Below, piece after piece: positions 1-8,275 of a stretch of DNA of 64,000 nt. Numbering within the stretch: position 1 is the stretch's first letter; each line of letters opens with the position of its first letter. A program made the position numbers and the translations under genes. Below the pieces are notes generated by a model. That model was not told the origin of the DNA, did not search any database, and saw nothing but the letters and a program-made list of their open reading frames with translations. The DNA comes from Streptococcus pantholopis (GTDB lineage: Bacteria; Bacillota; Bacilli; Lactobacillales; Streptococcaceae), in the NCBI RefSeq assembly GCF_001642085.1, contig NZ_CP014699.1, positions 1,054,001 to 1,118,000 on the forward strand, in the 5' to 3' direction.

Positions 1-57
1 CAAAGAGCAGATCAGCATGACAAAAACAGCTAAACAGTTCAAAAACTGTTTGGCCAT
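1..57 (-). CDS. N-terminal fragment of a probable secreted or membrane protein (runs off the left edge)
   Basis: On the minus strand an ATG at 57 opens a frame that runs to the window edge and encodes 19 residues: Met-Ala-Lys-Gln followed by a hydrophobic stretch ending Met-Leu-Ile-Cys-Ser-Leu. This looks like a signal peptide or first membrane segment. A GAGAG Shine-Dalgarno-like sequence lies about 6 nt upstream, and an extended -10 (TGATACAAT on the minus strand) lies near 107-115. An in-frame alternative from an earlier ATG at 73 is in another frame and looks less protein-like. The product cannot be identified from 19 residues. Confidence is limited because only the start is visible. Confidence 0.4.
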   Translation of the reverse strand, partial: MAKQFLNCLAVFVMLICSL

Positions 58-132
58 TTGCCGCTCTCTTCATTTCCTTTCTTTGTTTTCACAACTCTTT
101 CTTTTATTGTATCATTTTTAAGTTAAAAAGAA

Positions 133-150
133 AAAGGGGCGCTGCCCCTA
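133..150 (-). terminator. Intrinsic terminator, probably the original one of the RclA-like gene
   Basis: Minus-strand hairpin GGGGC-AGC-GCCCC followed by TTTTTCTTTTT. The only minus-strand gene upstream of it is the oxidoreductase at 1621-2937, and the IS (158-1580) now lies between them. The terminator was therefore probably contiguous with that gene before insertion. Confidence 0.6.
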
Positions 151-157
151 AAAAATC

Positions 158-1580
158 GGCTCTATAATATCTGTAGTGGGTAACTCCACTGCGGAAATTA
201 TGGCGCTTTTTTTGCTATACAAAAAAAGTCCCATATGACTTATAATGAAAAGCGACCAAACATCTCATTAGAAAGACTCATATGGAACATCTTAAGCATA
301 CCACAGAATTAATCGGAATGAAAGACCCAAATATCATCATAGAGAGTGCTGGTAAAGACGATAGGCATATTGTCATTAAAGCTAAGCTGGATTATCCACC
401 AAAACCATGTCCTCTTTGTAACGAAGCCATGATCAAATATGATTTCCAAAAACCATCAACCATTCCACTCCTAGACATCCAAGAGATCCAAGGCATGCCA
501 TCCCTCCTCAAACTCAAAAAGAGACGCTTCCAATGCAAATCCTGCCGTAAAGTCAGGGTCGCTCAAACGAGTCTGGTTAAGAAGAATCACCAAATCTCGC
601 AGCCTGTCTGGCATAAACTGACCCAGCTCTTAACCCAAAACAGATCCAACACAGACATCGCAAAAACCCTACACATCTCTGTCTCTACTGTTCAAAGAAA
701 GCTAACACAGTTCACCTTCAGGGAGGATTATTCAAGGCTCCCAGAGGTCTTGAGTTGGGATGAATTTTCTCGAAATAAGGGGAAACTCGCCTTTATAGCA
801 CAAGACTTTCAAACCAGAAAGATTATGGCCATTCTTGAAAACAACCGGCAAACTACCATCAAAAACCACTTTTACAAGTATCCAAGAAAAGTGCGGGAAA
901 CTGTTAAAGTGGTGACTGTGGACCTGTCAGGCAGCTATATCCCTATCATCAAACAGCTTTCCCAAAATGCCAAGATTGTCCTTGACCGATTTCATATTAT
1001 CCAGAACTTAGGACGCGCTATGATGACCTCTAGAATAGCCTGTATGAAGACTTTTGACAAAGCCTCTTTGCCTTACCGTGCACTCAAAAATCACTGGAGA
1101 CTGTTCCAGAAAGACAGCCGAAAACTCTCTGACAAAGCCTTTTACTCCCCTACCTTTAGGCAAACCCTGACACCCAGAGAAGTTGTGGAGAAAGTCCTGT
1201 CATTCTCTGACGAGCTGCGTTATGATTATGACCTCTATCAGCTCTTGCTGTTCCATTTTCAGGAAAGGAGAGTGAACGCCTTCTTTGGACTCATTGAAGA
1301 GCACATCAAGCGAGTCAATCCTGCTTTCAGATCTGTTTTCAAGACCTTCTTGAAATACAAACCTTATATTATCAACGCGCTTGAACTTCCCTATTCCAAT
1401 GCCAAACTAGAGGCTAGCAATAAGCTTATCAAGGACATTAAGCGAAATGCCTTTGGTTTTAGGAATTTCAAGAACTTTAAAAACAAAATACTCATCGCTT
1501 TGAACATTCAAAAAGAGAGAACCAACCTGATTCTCTCTCGTGCTTAAATATAAGTCACCCACTACAGTTGACAAAGAGCC
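158..1580 (+). mobile_element. Complete ISL3-family insertion sequence, 1423 bp
   Basis: The ends are imperfect inverted repeats: the left end begins GGCTCTATAATATCTGTAGT and the right end, read inward, begins GGCTCTTTGTCAACTGTAGT. Both continue GGGT-ACT. The element is flanked by a perfect 8-bp direct repeat AAAAAATC at 150-157 and 1581-1588, the target duplication length known for ISL3 elements. It carries a single full-length transposase. Size and organisation match the streptococcal IS1167/IS1193 group. Intact ends, target duplication and an intact gene point to a fairly recent insertion. Confidence 0.93.
282..1547 (+). CDS. ISL3 family transposase
   Basis: This 421-residue protein catalyses transposition of the surrounding IS. 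The N-terminus has a zinc-ribbon-like pair of Cys-x-x-Cys motifs (Cys43/Cys46 and Cys85/Cys88). A helix-turn-helix segment follows at about 121-143. The DDE catalytic domain shows the family motif WDEF (Asp160), a second acidic residue in VDLS (Asp214) and Glu377 in LEASN. Length is normal for the family and no frameshift is visible, so it should be active. The start is the first ATG after the left end. No strong Shine-Dalgarno is visible, which is common for transposases. Confidence 0.95.
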   Translation: MEHLKHTTELIGMKDPNIIIESAGKDDRHIVIKAKLDYPPKPCPLCNEAMIKYDFQKPSTIPLLDIQEIQGMPSLLKLKKRRFQCKSCRKVRVAQTSLVKKNHQISQPVWHKLTQLLTQNRSNTDIAKTLHISVSTVQRKLTQFTFREDYSRLPEVLSWDEFSRNKGKLAFIAQDFQTRKIMAILENNRQTTIKNHFYKYPRKVRETVKVVTVDLSGSYIPIIKQLSQNAKIVLDRFHIIQNLGRAMMTSRIACMKTFDKASLPYRALKNHWRLFQKDSRKLSDKAFYSPTFRQTLTPREVVEKVLSFSDELRYDYDLYQLLLFHFQERRVNAFFGLIEEHIKRVNPAFRSVFKTFLKYKPYIINALELPYSNAKLEASNKLIKDIKRNAFGFRNFKNFKNKILIALNIQKERTNLILSRA

Positions 1581-1620
1581 AAAAAATCACTGTCAGAATA
1601 AGCTCTAAACAAGGACATTT

Positions 1621-2937
1621 TTAAAAATTAAAAACATCATTTAAGTTTTCTGCCATACTAGGATGAGTGAAGACTTGATTTTTGATATAAGTGTAAGGAA
1701 TCTTATTGTCCATAGCCATTTTAATAAGGTTAATATTTTCATGAGAGGCCGCACCAAACAGTGTTGCACCTAGAATCTCTTTGCTCTTTGGATCAATTAA
1801 AACGCTGTAAAGTCCGCGTAAATCATTATTAACATGCCCCCGCGGCATGCTGGCAACAGGCAGTTTTTTAATTTGATAAGACAAATGAGCAGCCTGTGCT
1901 TCTTTTTCTGTCAGTCCGACTTGTGATAAAGGCGGATTGATGAACATGCTTGTAGGAACGTTGCGGCGTTCTTTAAGGCTGTAGCTGCTGTTTCCTGTTA
2001 ATTTCCCAAATACTATTCTAAAATCATCTAAAGAAGTATAGGTAAACTGCAAACCGCCATTAACATCGCCGACAGCATAGATGCCCTTGACCGTAGTTTC
2101 ACAGAATTCATCTACTTGTACAGCTCCACGATCGGTTAGTTGAATGGCAGTATTTTCCAGACCGAGATGAGCAACTGCTGGTTTTCGGCCAGTTGCATAA
2201 AGAAGAGCATCAAAATGATAATCTTTTCCCGCTGCTGTTACCGTTACTCCCTGGCCTTTATTAGAGACAAGCTCAACAGCGGCTGACAGTTCAAAGTGAA
2301 TACCGTCTTCTTCAAGATAGGTTTTTGCCAAATCTGCAATGTCACTGTCAAAACGGCTGAGCAGCTGTGGGGAGTATTCAAAAACAGTCACTCGACTGCC
2401 AAGTCTGGCATAAAGACTGGCAAATTCAAGGCCAATATTGCCCCCACCAATGATTCCCAAGCTCTCCGGCTGTTCGGATAAGGACTGAATACCCGTGCTG
2501 TCATAGACATAGCGGCTTTCTGTCAAACCTGGTATCGGTAAAACATTAGCAACGGATCCGGTGTTAATAACAATAGTTTCAGCTGTCAGCTGGTCAACAT
2601 CACTTCCAGCTGCTATCTCAACAACCTTATCAGATACAAAACGAGCTGCAGCATGATACAAGTCAACCCCCGACCCAGTTAAGGTTTGTTCATTCTTATG
2701 ACGCAGACGGGCTGTCACTGTATCTTTTAAGTGCATTGCCTGAGTAAAACTCAAATTTTTCTCAGCTGCCTGAATGAGTGTTTTTGTCGGAATGCAAGCG
2801 ACATTGATACAGGTACCGCCATACATTTCGCTGTCCTTTTCCACAAGAGCAACACGCTTCCCAAGGCTGCTCATCTTAGCAGCCAAAGTTTTGCCTGCTT
2901 TGCCAAAACCAATAACCAACAAGTCATATTTCATCAT
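1621..2937 (-). CDS. RclA-like pyridine nucleotide-disulfide oxidoreductase
   Basis: This 438-residue flavoprotein belongs to the class I disulfide reductase family (glutathione, lipoamide and mercuric reductases). The N-terminal FAD-binding motif is GFGKAG, the redox-active disulfide is in GGTCINVACIPTK, the NAD(P)H motif is GGGNIGLEFAS and a second FAD motif is YAVGDV. The C-terminus has THPSMAENLND, with the catalytic His. IGFGKAGKTLA, VYDSTG and the C-terminal motif match E. coli RclA (reactive chlorine resistance) better than glutathione reductase, so a cytosolic oxidative-stress or copper-reducing role is inferred. Start chosen at 2937 because GGAGG lies 9 nt upstream. A repeat element begins just upstream. 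Its terminator appears to have been separated by the IS at 158-1580. Confidence 0.85.
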   Translation of the reverse strand: MMKYDLLVIGFGKAGKTLAAKMSSLGKRVALVEKDSEMYGGTCINVACIPTKTLIQAAEKNLSFTQAMHLKDTVTARLRHKNEQTLTGSGVDLYHAAARFVSDKVVEIAAGSDVDQLTAETIVINTGSVANVLPIPGLTESRYVYDSTGIQSLSEQPESLGIIGGGNIGLEFASLYARLGSRVTVFEYSPQLLSRFDSDIADLAKTYLEEDGIHFELSAAVELVSNKGQGVTVTAAGKDYHFDALLYATGRKPAVAHLGLENTAIQLTDRGAVQVDEFCETTVKGIYAVGDVNGGLQFTYTSLDDFRIVFGKLTGNSSYSLKERRNVPTSMFINPPLSQVGLTEKEAQAAHLSYQIKKLPVASMPRGHVNNDLRGLYSVLIDPKSKEILGATLFGAASHENINLIKMAMDNKIPYTYIKNQVFTHPSMAENLNDVFNF

Positions 2938-2954
2938 ACGAGAATTCCTCCATA

Positions 2955-3100
2955 AAGATACAAAGCCCATGAAAAACGCAAAAGGAAAATAGGGGACTGA
3001 CTGACGAATCGCCAGATTTTAAGTCAGGACATCTTTTTCCCGCAGCGTTTAGGGCGTGTTCAATTACACAAGATACAAAGCCCGTCAAAAGAGCAGAAGA
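2955..3100. repeat. Modular interspersed repeat, full unit plus a truncated second left arm
   Basis: The unit starts AAGATACAAAG-CCC and ends GGGCGTGTTCAATT. Arms pair as GCCC/GGGC, AACGC/GCGTT and GGAAAA/TTTTCC, and a small central hairpin pairs AATC with GATT. A second left arm (AAGATACAAAGCCCG) begins at about 3070 and is cut off near 3100. The unit lies about 5 bp upstream of the Shine-Dalgarno of the RclA-like gene. Confidence 0.8.
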
Positions 3101-3285
3101 CTTAAAATATATTAGGGATATCTTCATTTTAGCAAGTAAATTATAATTTGTCAGAATTTGACTACGTATTTTAATGCTGCATAAACCTTAGTTTTAAAAA
3201 CAAAGGAGAGGGTAAAAAGAATGGAGTTGAGCTCATTGATAAGCTGGCCATATCCATAACCTTATCTGATCTGATTAAATTAACC

Positions 3286-3312
3286 TTGACAGGACCAAAC
3301 TTTTGTTATACT
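3286..3312 (+). promoter_or_regulatory. Promoter of the glycine riboswitch/AGCS transcript
   Basis: TTGACA at 3286-3291 and TATACT at 3307-3312, separated by 15 bp (slightly short). It lies about 35 bp before the first aptamer. Confidence 0.65.
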
Positions 3313-3344
3313 ATTAACTTATTCATTTTTTAAACCGATTGACG

Positions 3345-3515
3345 TTTTTCAGGAGAGAAAAGATAGACCATCTTTCACCGAAGGAGTTGCACTCTCAGGT
3401 GTCATAAGAGAATGACAGGACTGATTAACTGACGGACTTCTGGAGAGACCTTTTTAGGCGCCGAAGGGGCAAGGCAAATGTGCTCAATCTCTCAGGCAAA
3501 AGGACAGAAAAAGCG
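3345..3515 (+). promoter_or_regulatory. Tandem glycine riboswitch
   Basis: Two consecutive glycine aptamers are recognisable. The first has CAGGAGAG, CACCGAAGGAG, CTCTCAGG and GACAGGACTG. The second has CTGGAGAGACC, GCGCCGAAGGGGCAA, CTCTCAGGCAAAAGGACAG. The expression platform is the terminator at 3560-3590, which precedes the sodium:alanine/glycine symporter gene. Glycine riboswitches upstream of AGCS transporters are an established arrangement. Whether this one turns the gene on or off cannot be read directly. Confidence 0.93.
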
Positions 3516-3559
3516 AAGATAAAATTTAAAGATTTTTAAGCTTTTTTATCGTACTTACA

Positions 3560-3590
3560 GAAGTTGTTTGCAGACAGCTTCTTTTTCTTT
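3560..3590 (+). terminator. Riboswitch expression-platform terminator
   Basis: Hairpin GAAGTTGT-(TTGCAG)-ACAGCTTC followed by TTTTTCTTT, 45 nt after the second aptamer. Confidence 0.75.
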
Positions 3591-3699
3591 TGGTGTGGAA
3601 CAGACTCCTTGTCCGTCGTCCCACACCCACAAGACCTGGCAGTTATTCTAAAGATGTGAAAAAACAACTAAAGTGCCATGGAAGCTTAAATTTTTTGTC

Positions 3700-3830
3700 A
3701 CTTCCTTCCAGTCGTCCTGATTGAACAGCATCAATGAATCCGAAGGCTTTGTCACCTTGACAGCCGACCGCACCCTTCTAGTCTAGTCGTTTTGGCAGAG
3801 GGCGCAGATAAAATCACAGAAGCTGACCTG
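3700..3830 (-). repeat. Degenerate relic of the 105-bp repeat module, inverted orientation
   Basis: Read on the minus strand, this stretch contains TCTGCGCCC-TCTGCCA, ACGACTAGA, AAGGGTGCGGTCGGCTGT and GACAAAGCCTTC, matching the 105-bp module seen at 45843 and 50481 with substitutions and small indels. It lies in the 360-bp gap between the riboswitch terminator and the plus-strand AGCS gene. Its orientation relative to that gene is the same as for the minus-strand copies and their genes. Confidence 0.65.
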
Positions 3831-3948
3831 CAAATGAGGTGGCTGCTCGGTGAGTATGGCCTGTCTCAGTAGAATCTGGTAATTGGTCAGTCCCTAATTT
3901 TCTTTTATGCTTTATACAGCCATTGAATCTTGCTAAGGAGACGCTTTT

Positions 3949-5280
3949 ATGTTGGAATTTTTTACAGCTGTTGATGATATTGTGTGGGGTGCTCCCCTGC
4001 TTGTTCTTTTAGTCGGAACGGGTATTTATCTCACTATTCGTCTTGGCTTGCTGCAAGTTTTTAAACTCCCAAAAGCTTTTGCGCTTATTTTTGCTGAAGA
4101 TCAGGGAGACGGTGATATTTCCAGTTTTGCTGCATTAACGACTGCCTTGGCAGCTACCGTAGGAACCGGAAACATTGTTGGAGTTGCTACTGCTATCAAG
4201 TCCGGAGGACCAGGAGCTCTGTTTTGGATGTGGGTAGCTGCTTTTTTTGGTATGGCAACCAAATATGCTGAAGGCCTTCTTGCCATCAAGTACCGGACTA
4301 AAGACGCTAATGGTGAAGTTGCCGGAGGACCGATGCACTACATTATCAATGGTATGGGAAACAGATGGAAACCTTTAGCAGTCTTTTTTGCTTTATCAGG
4401 AGTTCTTGTTGCTTGGCTGGGACTGGGAACTTTCTCACAGGTTAACTCCATCACTTCATCATTTGAAAATACCTTTTCTTTTTCCCCTCGAGTTGTCAGT
4501 ATTCTTATCGCTCTTCTTGTTGCTATTGTCATTTTTGGCGGCATTCAGTCAATTTCCAAAGTCTCTGAAAAAGTTGTGCCTTTTATGGCAGGTTCATACA
4601 TGTTAGCTGTTCTTGCCATTATTTTTATGAATGCCAATCAGATTATTCCTGCTTTTGCTTCGATTCTAAAAGGCGCTTTTACCGGCACAGCTGCTGTTGG
4701 AGGATTTACCGGAGCTGTTGTTAAAGAAGCCATTCAGAAGGGAATTACCCGTGGTGTTTTTTCAAATGAATCCGGCCTCGGTTCGGCTCCGATTGCAGCT
4801 GCTGCAGCAAAAACTGACGAGCCAGTGGAGCAGGGGCTTATTTCTATGACAGGAACCTTCATTGATACGCTCATTATCTGCACGCTCACTGGGTTAGCTA
4901 TTATCGTAACTGATAAGTGGACTGTTCAAGGACTGGAGGGGGCACCTCTGACGCAGGCCACCTTTTCTTCTCTTTTTGGTTCTGCCGGTGCTGTTATGCT
5001 CTCCTTCTGCCTTGTTCTTTTTGCCTTTACAACCATCTTAGGCTGGAGCTATTATGGTGAACGTTGCTTTGAATTTTTGTTCGGTACGCGCTATCTCTTT
5101 CTCTACCGTCTGATTTTTATTGCTATGGTTGCTTTAGGCGGTTTTCTCAAACTCGATCTTATTTGGACTATTGCCGATATCGTTAACGGACTGATGGCCT
5201 TGCCAAACCTCATTGCCCTCTTGGCCCTTTCGCCCGTCATTATCAGTGAAACCGCACACTATTTTAACAGACAGCGGTAA
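3949..5280 (+). CDS. Sodium:alanine/glycine symporter (AGCS family)
   Basis: This 443-residue integral membrane protein is predicted to import alanine or glycine with Na+. Family motifs are visible: AATVGTGNIVGVATAI near residue 65, GPGALFWMW, and SGLGSAPIAAAAAKTDEPVEQG near 275. About ten hydrophobic segments are present and length is typical. AAGGAG lies about 8 nt before the ATG. The tandem glycine riboswitch upstream points to glycine as a substrate or signal. A terminator follows at 5345-5377. The gene is monocistronic. Confidence 0.92.
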   Translation: MLEFFTAVDDIVWGAPLLVLLVGTGIYLTIRLGLLQVFKLPKAFALIFAEDQGDGDISSFAALTTALAATVGTGNIVGVATAIKSGGPGALFWMWVAAFFGMATKYAEGLLAIKYRTKDANGEVAGGPMHYIINGMGNRWKPLAVFFALSGVLVAWLGLGTFSQVNSITSSFENTFSFSPRVVSILIALLVAIVIFGGIQSISKVSEKVVPFMAGSYMLAVLAIIFMNANQIIPAFASILKGAFTGTAAVGGFTGAVVKEAIQKGITRGVFSNESGLGSAPIAAAAAKTDEPVEQGLISMTGTFIDTLIICTLTGLAIIVTDKWTVQGLEGAPLTQATFSSLFGSAGAVMLSFCLVLFAFTTILGWSYYGERCFEFLFGTRYLFLYRLIFIAMVALGGFLKLDLIWTIADIVNGLMALPNLIALLALSPVIISETAHYFNRQR

Positions 5281-5283
5281 GCA

Positions 5284-5327
5284 TCCAAAATACCAGCTGT
5301 CTTTCCTAAATCACAGCTAGTATTTTG
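5284..5327. other. Long inverted repeat after the AGCS gene
   Basis: CCAAAATAC-cAGCTGT pairs with ACAGCTaGTATTTTGG across a 12-nt loop, with no U-run. It could be an mRNA 3' stabiliser or a degraded mobile-element end. The regular terminator follows at 5345. Confidence 0.5.
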
Positions 5328-5344
5328 GAGTAGGGGATATTTGG

Positions 5345-5377
5345 AAAAACAAGCTGTTTTACCGGCAGCTTGTTTTT
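5345..5377 (+). terminator. Terminator of the AGCS gene
   Basis: AAAACAAGCTG-(TTTTACCGG)-CAGCTTGTTTTT. A near-perfect stem ends in a T-run. Confidence 0.85.
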
Positions 5378-5399
5378 CATTATATTTATATGATACAAT
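5370..5399 (+). promoter_or_regulatory. Promoter of the CDF transporter gene
   Basis: TTGTTT at 5370-5375 and TACAAT at 5394-5399 with an 18-bp spacer. The -35 overlaps the 3' arm and T-run of the preceding terminator. Confidence 0.55.
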
Positions 5400-5427
5400 G
5401 AAAACATTGACAGTCAAGGGAGTTCTT

Positions 5428-6636
5428 ATGACAAATCCTAGCAAAAATTTAAAATTAGCTATGCGAGGTCCTATCGTCAGCATTATTGCCTATCTGCTGC
5501 TTGCTGCAGCCAAACTTCTCAGTGGCTATATGATGGATTCCAGTGCTCTGGTTGCCGATGGTTTTAACAATCTCTCTGATATCTTGGGCAATCTTATTTT
5601 GCTCATTGGTTTATATCTTGCCAGTCAGCCTGCTGATACAAATCACAGGTTTGGACATTGGAAAATAGAAGATCTCGCAAGTCTTATTACCGCTTTTATT
5701 ATGTTTACCGTCGGCTTTCGGGTCTTATTGCAGACGGTAGAGAAAATTTTCAGCAACAGTCAGGCTAAAATCGACCCTCTAGGGGCCGCTGTTGGTCTCA
5801 CATCAGCACTGGTTATGTATGGCGTCCACCGGTATAATAAAGGCCTGTCTCAAAAAATTCAGTCAAGTGCTTTAGTTGCAGCTTCTAAAGATAACTTATC
5901 CGATGCCCTGACTTCTTTAGGTACAGCTGTTGCTATTATTGCTGCTTCTTTAAATCTGATAATTATCGACCGCATTGCTGCAGTAATCATCTCTTATTTT
6001 ATTTTAAAGACTGCATATGATATTTTTATAAAAAGCACCTTTAGCTTATCAGACGGTTTTGATGAAAAACAGCTAAAAGAATATGAAAAAGCTATTTTAA
6101 AAATCCCTAAAATTACTGCCGTTAAATCTCAGCGCGGCCGAACTTACGGCAGTAACATATACCTGGACATAGTACTGGAGATGAATCCTGATCTTTCTGT
6201 CTACGAAAGTCATTCTATTACAGAGCAAGTCGAAAAACTGCTCAGTCAAAAATTTTCCATTTACGATATTGATATCCATGTCGAACCAGCACCGCTGCCG
6301 GAAGACGAAATCGCAGACAATGTGTTTAACAAGCTCTACAAAAATGAAAAATTAGTGCTGGCCCGCATCCCAGATTATGAACAGCTGATCGGTGAGGAGT
6401 TTCTGATGATTGACGAAAAGGGAAAAACATTGACAAAATTAGATTTTATTGCAATGGACGCCTGCTACAACAGCCAGTTTCAGCATTTCCAACTACAGTC
6501 TGTCAGCCAAAAAACAAAATTAGTGACTTATAAAACTGACCATCAGTTTCACACCAGTATCTGGCGCCGGAATGAAAAATGGTTCCTGATCTTTCACCAA
6601 GTTACTCCGCAGCAGCCTTGTGGAACTATTGATTAA
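5428..6636 (+). CDS. Cation diffusion facilitator family metal exporter with extra C-terminal domain
   Basis: This 402-residue membrane protein exports divalent metal in exchange for protons. The transmembrane metal site reads ADGFNNLSD in segment 2 and KDNLSD in segment 5, giving an Asn/Asp-Asp/Asp set instead of the His-Asp pairs of zinc exporters. That pattern is associated with manganese exporters such as pneumococcal MntE, so Mn is the best guess. The usual cytoplasmic ferredoxin-like domain follows. About 100 further residues end with HTSIWRRNEKWFLIFHQVTP, which resembles NTF2-like/DUF4440 domains. Start chosen at 5428 with AAGGGAG upstream; an earlier in-frame TTG at 5341 lies inside the terminator. 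Confidence 0.85.
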   Translation: MTNPSKNLKLAMRGPIVSIIAYLLLAAAKLLSGYMMDSSALVADGFNNLSDILGNLILLIGLYLASQPADTNHRFGHWKIEDLASLITAFIMFTVGFRVLLQTVEKIFSNSQAKIDPLGAAVGLTSALVMYGVHRYNKGLSQKIQSSALVAASKDNLSDALTSLGTAVAIIAASLNLIIIDRIAAVIISYFILKTAYDIFIKSTFSLSDGFDEKQLKEYEKAILKIPKITAVKSQRGRTYGSNIYLDIVLEMNPDLSVYESHSITEQVEKLLSQKFSIYDIDIHVEPAPLPEDEIADNVFNKLYKNEKLVLARIPDYEQLIGEEFLMIDEKGKTLTKLDFIAMDACYNSQFQHFQLQSVSQKTKLVTYKTDHQFHTSIWRRNEKWFLIFHQVTPQQPCGTID

Positions 6637-6709
6637 AATCTTATAAAACGGTTTAAAAATGAAACTCCCAGTCTTTCTCTGCGCCAGTTGCTGCAGATTT
6701 CCCATATAG

Positions 6710-6749
6710 AAAAAAAGAAGACAGCTCCTGTAGGGGCTGTCCTTTTTCT
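6710..6749. terminator. Bidirectional terminator between convergent genes
   Basis: AAAAAGAAGACAGCTCC and GGGGCTGTCCTTTTTC form a stem with A-run and T-run on either side. It serves the CDF gene (+) and the amino acid ABC operon (-). Confidence 0.85.
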
Positions 6750-6777
6750 CTCGACAAAATAAATCATACCTACCTAG

Positions 6778-7617
6778 CTACTTAATGTCTTCTGAGGCAA
6801 CATCTTCGCCAAACCATGTGTCAGAAATTTCCTGAAAACGCCCGTCTTCATGAAGTTCAGCAAAGGCAGCATTAATTTTTTTAACCAGTGTTTTATCTGC
6901 TTTGCGGGCACCAACTGCAAAATTTTCTTCGGCATAATCACCGGAAATAATATTGTAATTATCCAGCTGACCTTCCTGCTGTAAATAATAATTAGCATAA
7001 ACGCGGTCAATCAGCAAACCATCAATCCGATCATTTTCAAGATCAATAAAAGCTTGTGTAAAGGTCTCATACTGAGTGGCATCATCATTTTTAACAAAAT
7101 CCTTAAGGATTTCGGGATAATCAGTAAATGCCTGATAGCCTGACGAACCGGCCTGAGCCCCTAAAACCTTGTCCTTCATATCAGAGAAGCTGGTTATATT
7201 TGAACTTTTCTTCGTAACAAGAACTTGTTCATTCTCCATATACGAATCAGTAAAGAGAACTTTTTCCCTGCGCTCATCTGTCGCAGAATAGCCGTTCCAG
7301 ATTAAATCAATATTGCCGTTGTTTAATTCTGTTTCCTTCATATCCCAGTTAATAGGCTGCCACTCAACTGCAATACCGTATTTTTCAAAAACAGCCTCTG
7401 CCAGCTCAATGTCAAAACCGGCATAGGAACCGTCCGTATCTTCATACCCCATCGGAACAAACGTTTTATCAAAACCGATGGTAATCTCACCGTCATCTTG
7501 ATAAGTTTCCCACTGATCAGAGGAAGTCGCTGAATTGCTCCTGCTGCTGCAAGCTGCCAGAATAAAGGGTACCAGCAGACAAAAAACAAGCCTGAAAAAT
7601 TTTTTTCTGTTCATCAT
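6778..7617 (-). CDS. Amino acid ABC transporter substrate-binding lipoprotein
   Basis: This 279-residue lipoprotein is a family 3 (polar amino acid) solute-binding protein. A signal peptide with lipobox LAAC places it on the outer membrane face after lipidation at Cys22-23. The fold signature GFDIELAEAVFEKYG appears near residue 68, with DLIWNGYSATDERREKVLFTDSY after it. The ligand could be cystine, glutamine or another polar amino acid and is not decided by sequence. It is the last gene of a permease-ATPase-binding protein operon, 19 nt after the ATPase gene. Two adjacent ATGs are possible starts. Confidence 0.9.
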   Translation of the reverse strand: MMNRKKFFRLVFCLLVPFILAACSSRSNSATSSDQWETYQDDGEITIGFDKTFVPMGYEDTDGSYAGFDIELAEAVFEKYGIAVEWQPINWDMKETELNNGNIDLIWNGYSATDERREKVLFTDSYMENEQVLVTKKSSNITSFSDMKDKVLGAQAGSSGYQAFTDYPEILKDFVKNDDATQYETFTQAFIDLENDRIDGLLIDRVYANYYLQQEGQLDNYNIISGDYAEENFAVGARKADKTLVKKINAAFAELHEDGRFQEISDTWFGEDVASEDIK

Positions 7618-7636
7618 TAATCTGTCACTTTCTTAT

Positions 7637-8266
7637 TTATTTGGGATTGATTTTAACAATGGTATCAGAGATAGTTTCAGCAAAGGACAAATCATGCGTT
7701 ACCACAATCTGTGTGATGCCTAGACTGCGATTCTGCAAGATAAGCCGTTCTACCTCCTGGCGCAGTTCCGGATCCAATGCACTGGTAGGCTCATCATAGC
7801 CAATAATCCGAGGTTCAATCATCATGGCTCTGGCAAGAGCTACACGCTGCTTCTGTCCGCCGGACAGAGCATAAGGATAAGATGCTGTTTGATCGCTGAG
7901 ACCTAATTTCTCTAAAAGATCATTAGCTCTTTCAATCGCTTTATCTTTCGGGATATTCATTGTTTTTAAAGGAGATAAAATCAGATTATCCAGAACACTT
8001 AAGTGCGGAAAAAGCTGAAAGTCCTGAAAAACAAATCCCAGCAGATTTAAATTCTCCAAATGATCGATAGGGACTGACTCTCCATTGTAAATAATTTCAC
8101 CGGAGTCTATTTTTTCAAGACCGGCCAGCATCCGCAGCAAAGTCGTTTTCCCGCCGCCGGACGGACCGACCAGCGATAAAATCTTCCCTTCTTCGACAAG
8201 CAGGTTAAAGTGATCGAAAATCTTTTTTTGACCAAACTGCTTAGAAATATCTTTTAATTCTAACAT
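7637..8266 (-). CDS. Amino acid ABC transporter ATP-binding protein
   Basis: This 209-residue ATPase powers the importer encoded by its neighbours. Visible motifs are Walker A GPSGGGKTT (about residue 34), signature LSGGQKQRVALARAM (about 130), Walker B IIGYDEPTSALD and the switch histidine in VVTHD. Slightly shorter than the 240-residue GlnQ-type norm at the C-terminus. Lies 9 nt after the permease gene and 19 nt before the binding-protein gene. Confidence 0.93.
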   Translation of the reverse strand: MLELKDISKQFGQKKIFDHFNLLVEEGKILSLVGPSGGGKTTLLRMLAGLEKIDSGEIIYNGESVPIDHLENLNLLGFVFQDFQLFPHLSVLDNLILSPLKTMNIPKDKAIERANDLLEKLGLSDQTASYPYALSGGQKQRVALARAMMIEPRIIGYDEPTSALDPELRQEVERLILQNRSLGITQIVVTHDLSFAETISDTIVKINPK

Positions 8267-8275
8267 CCTGTCTCC

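Noticed and set aside
3221..3259. A 12-residue plus-strand peptide (MELSSLISWPYP) after AAAGGAGAGGG
   Set aside because: It is very short, lies before the riboswitch promoter, and has no other support; it is probably chance or a remnant.
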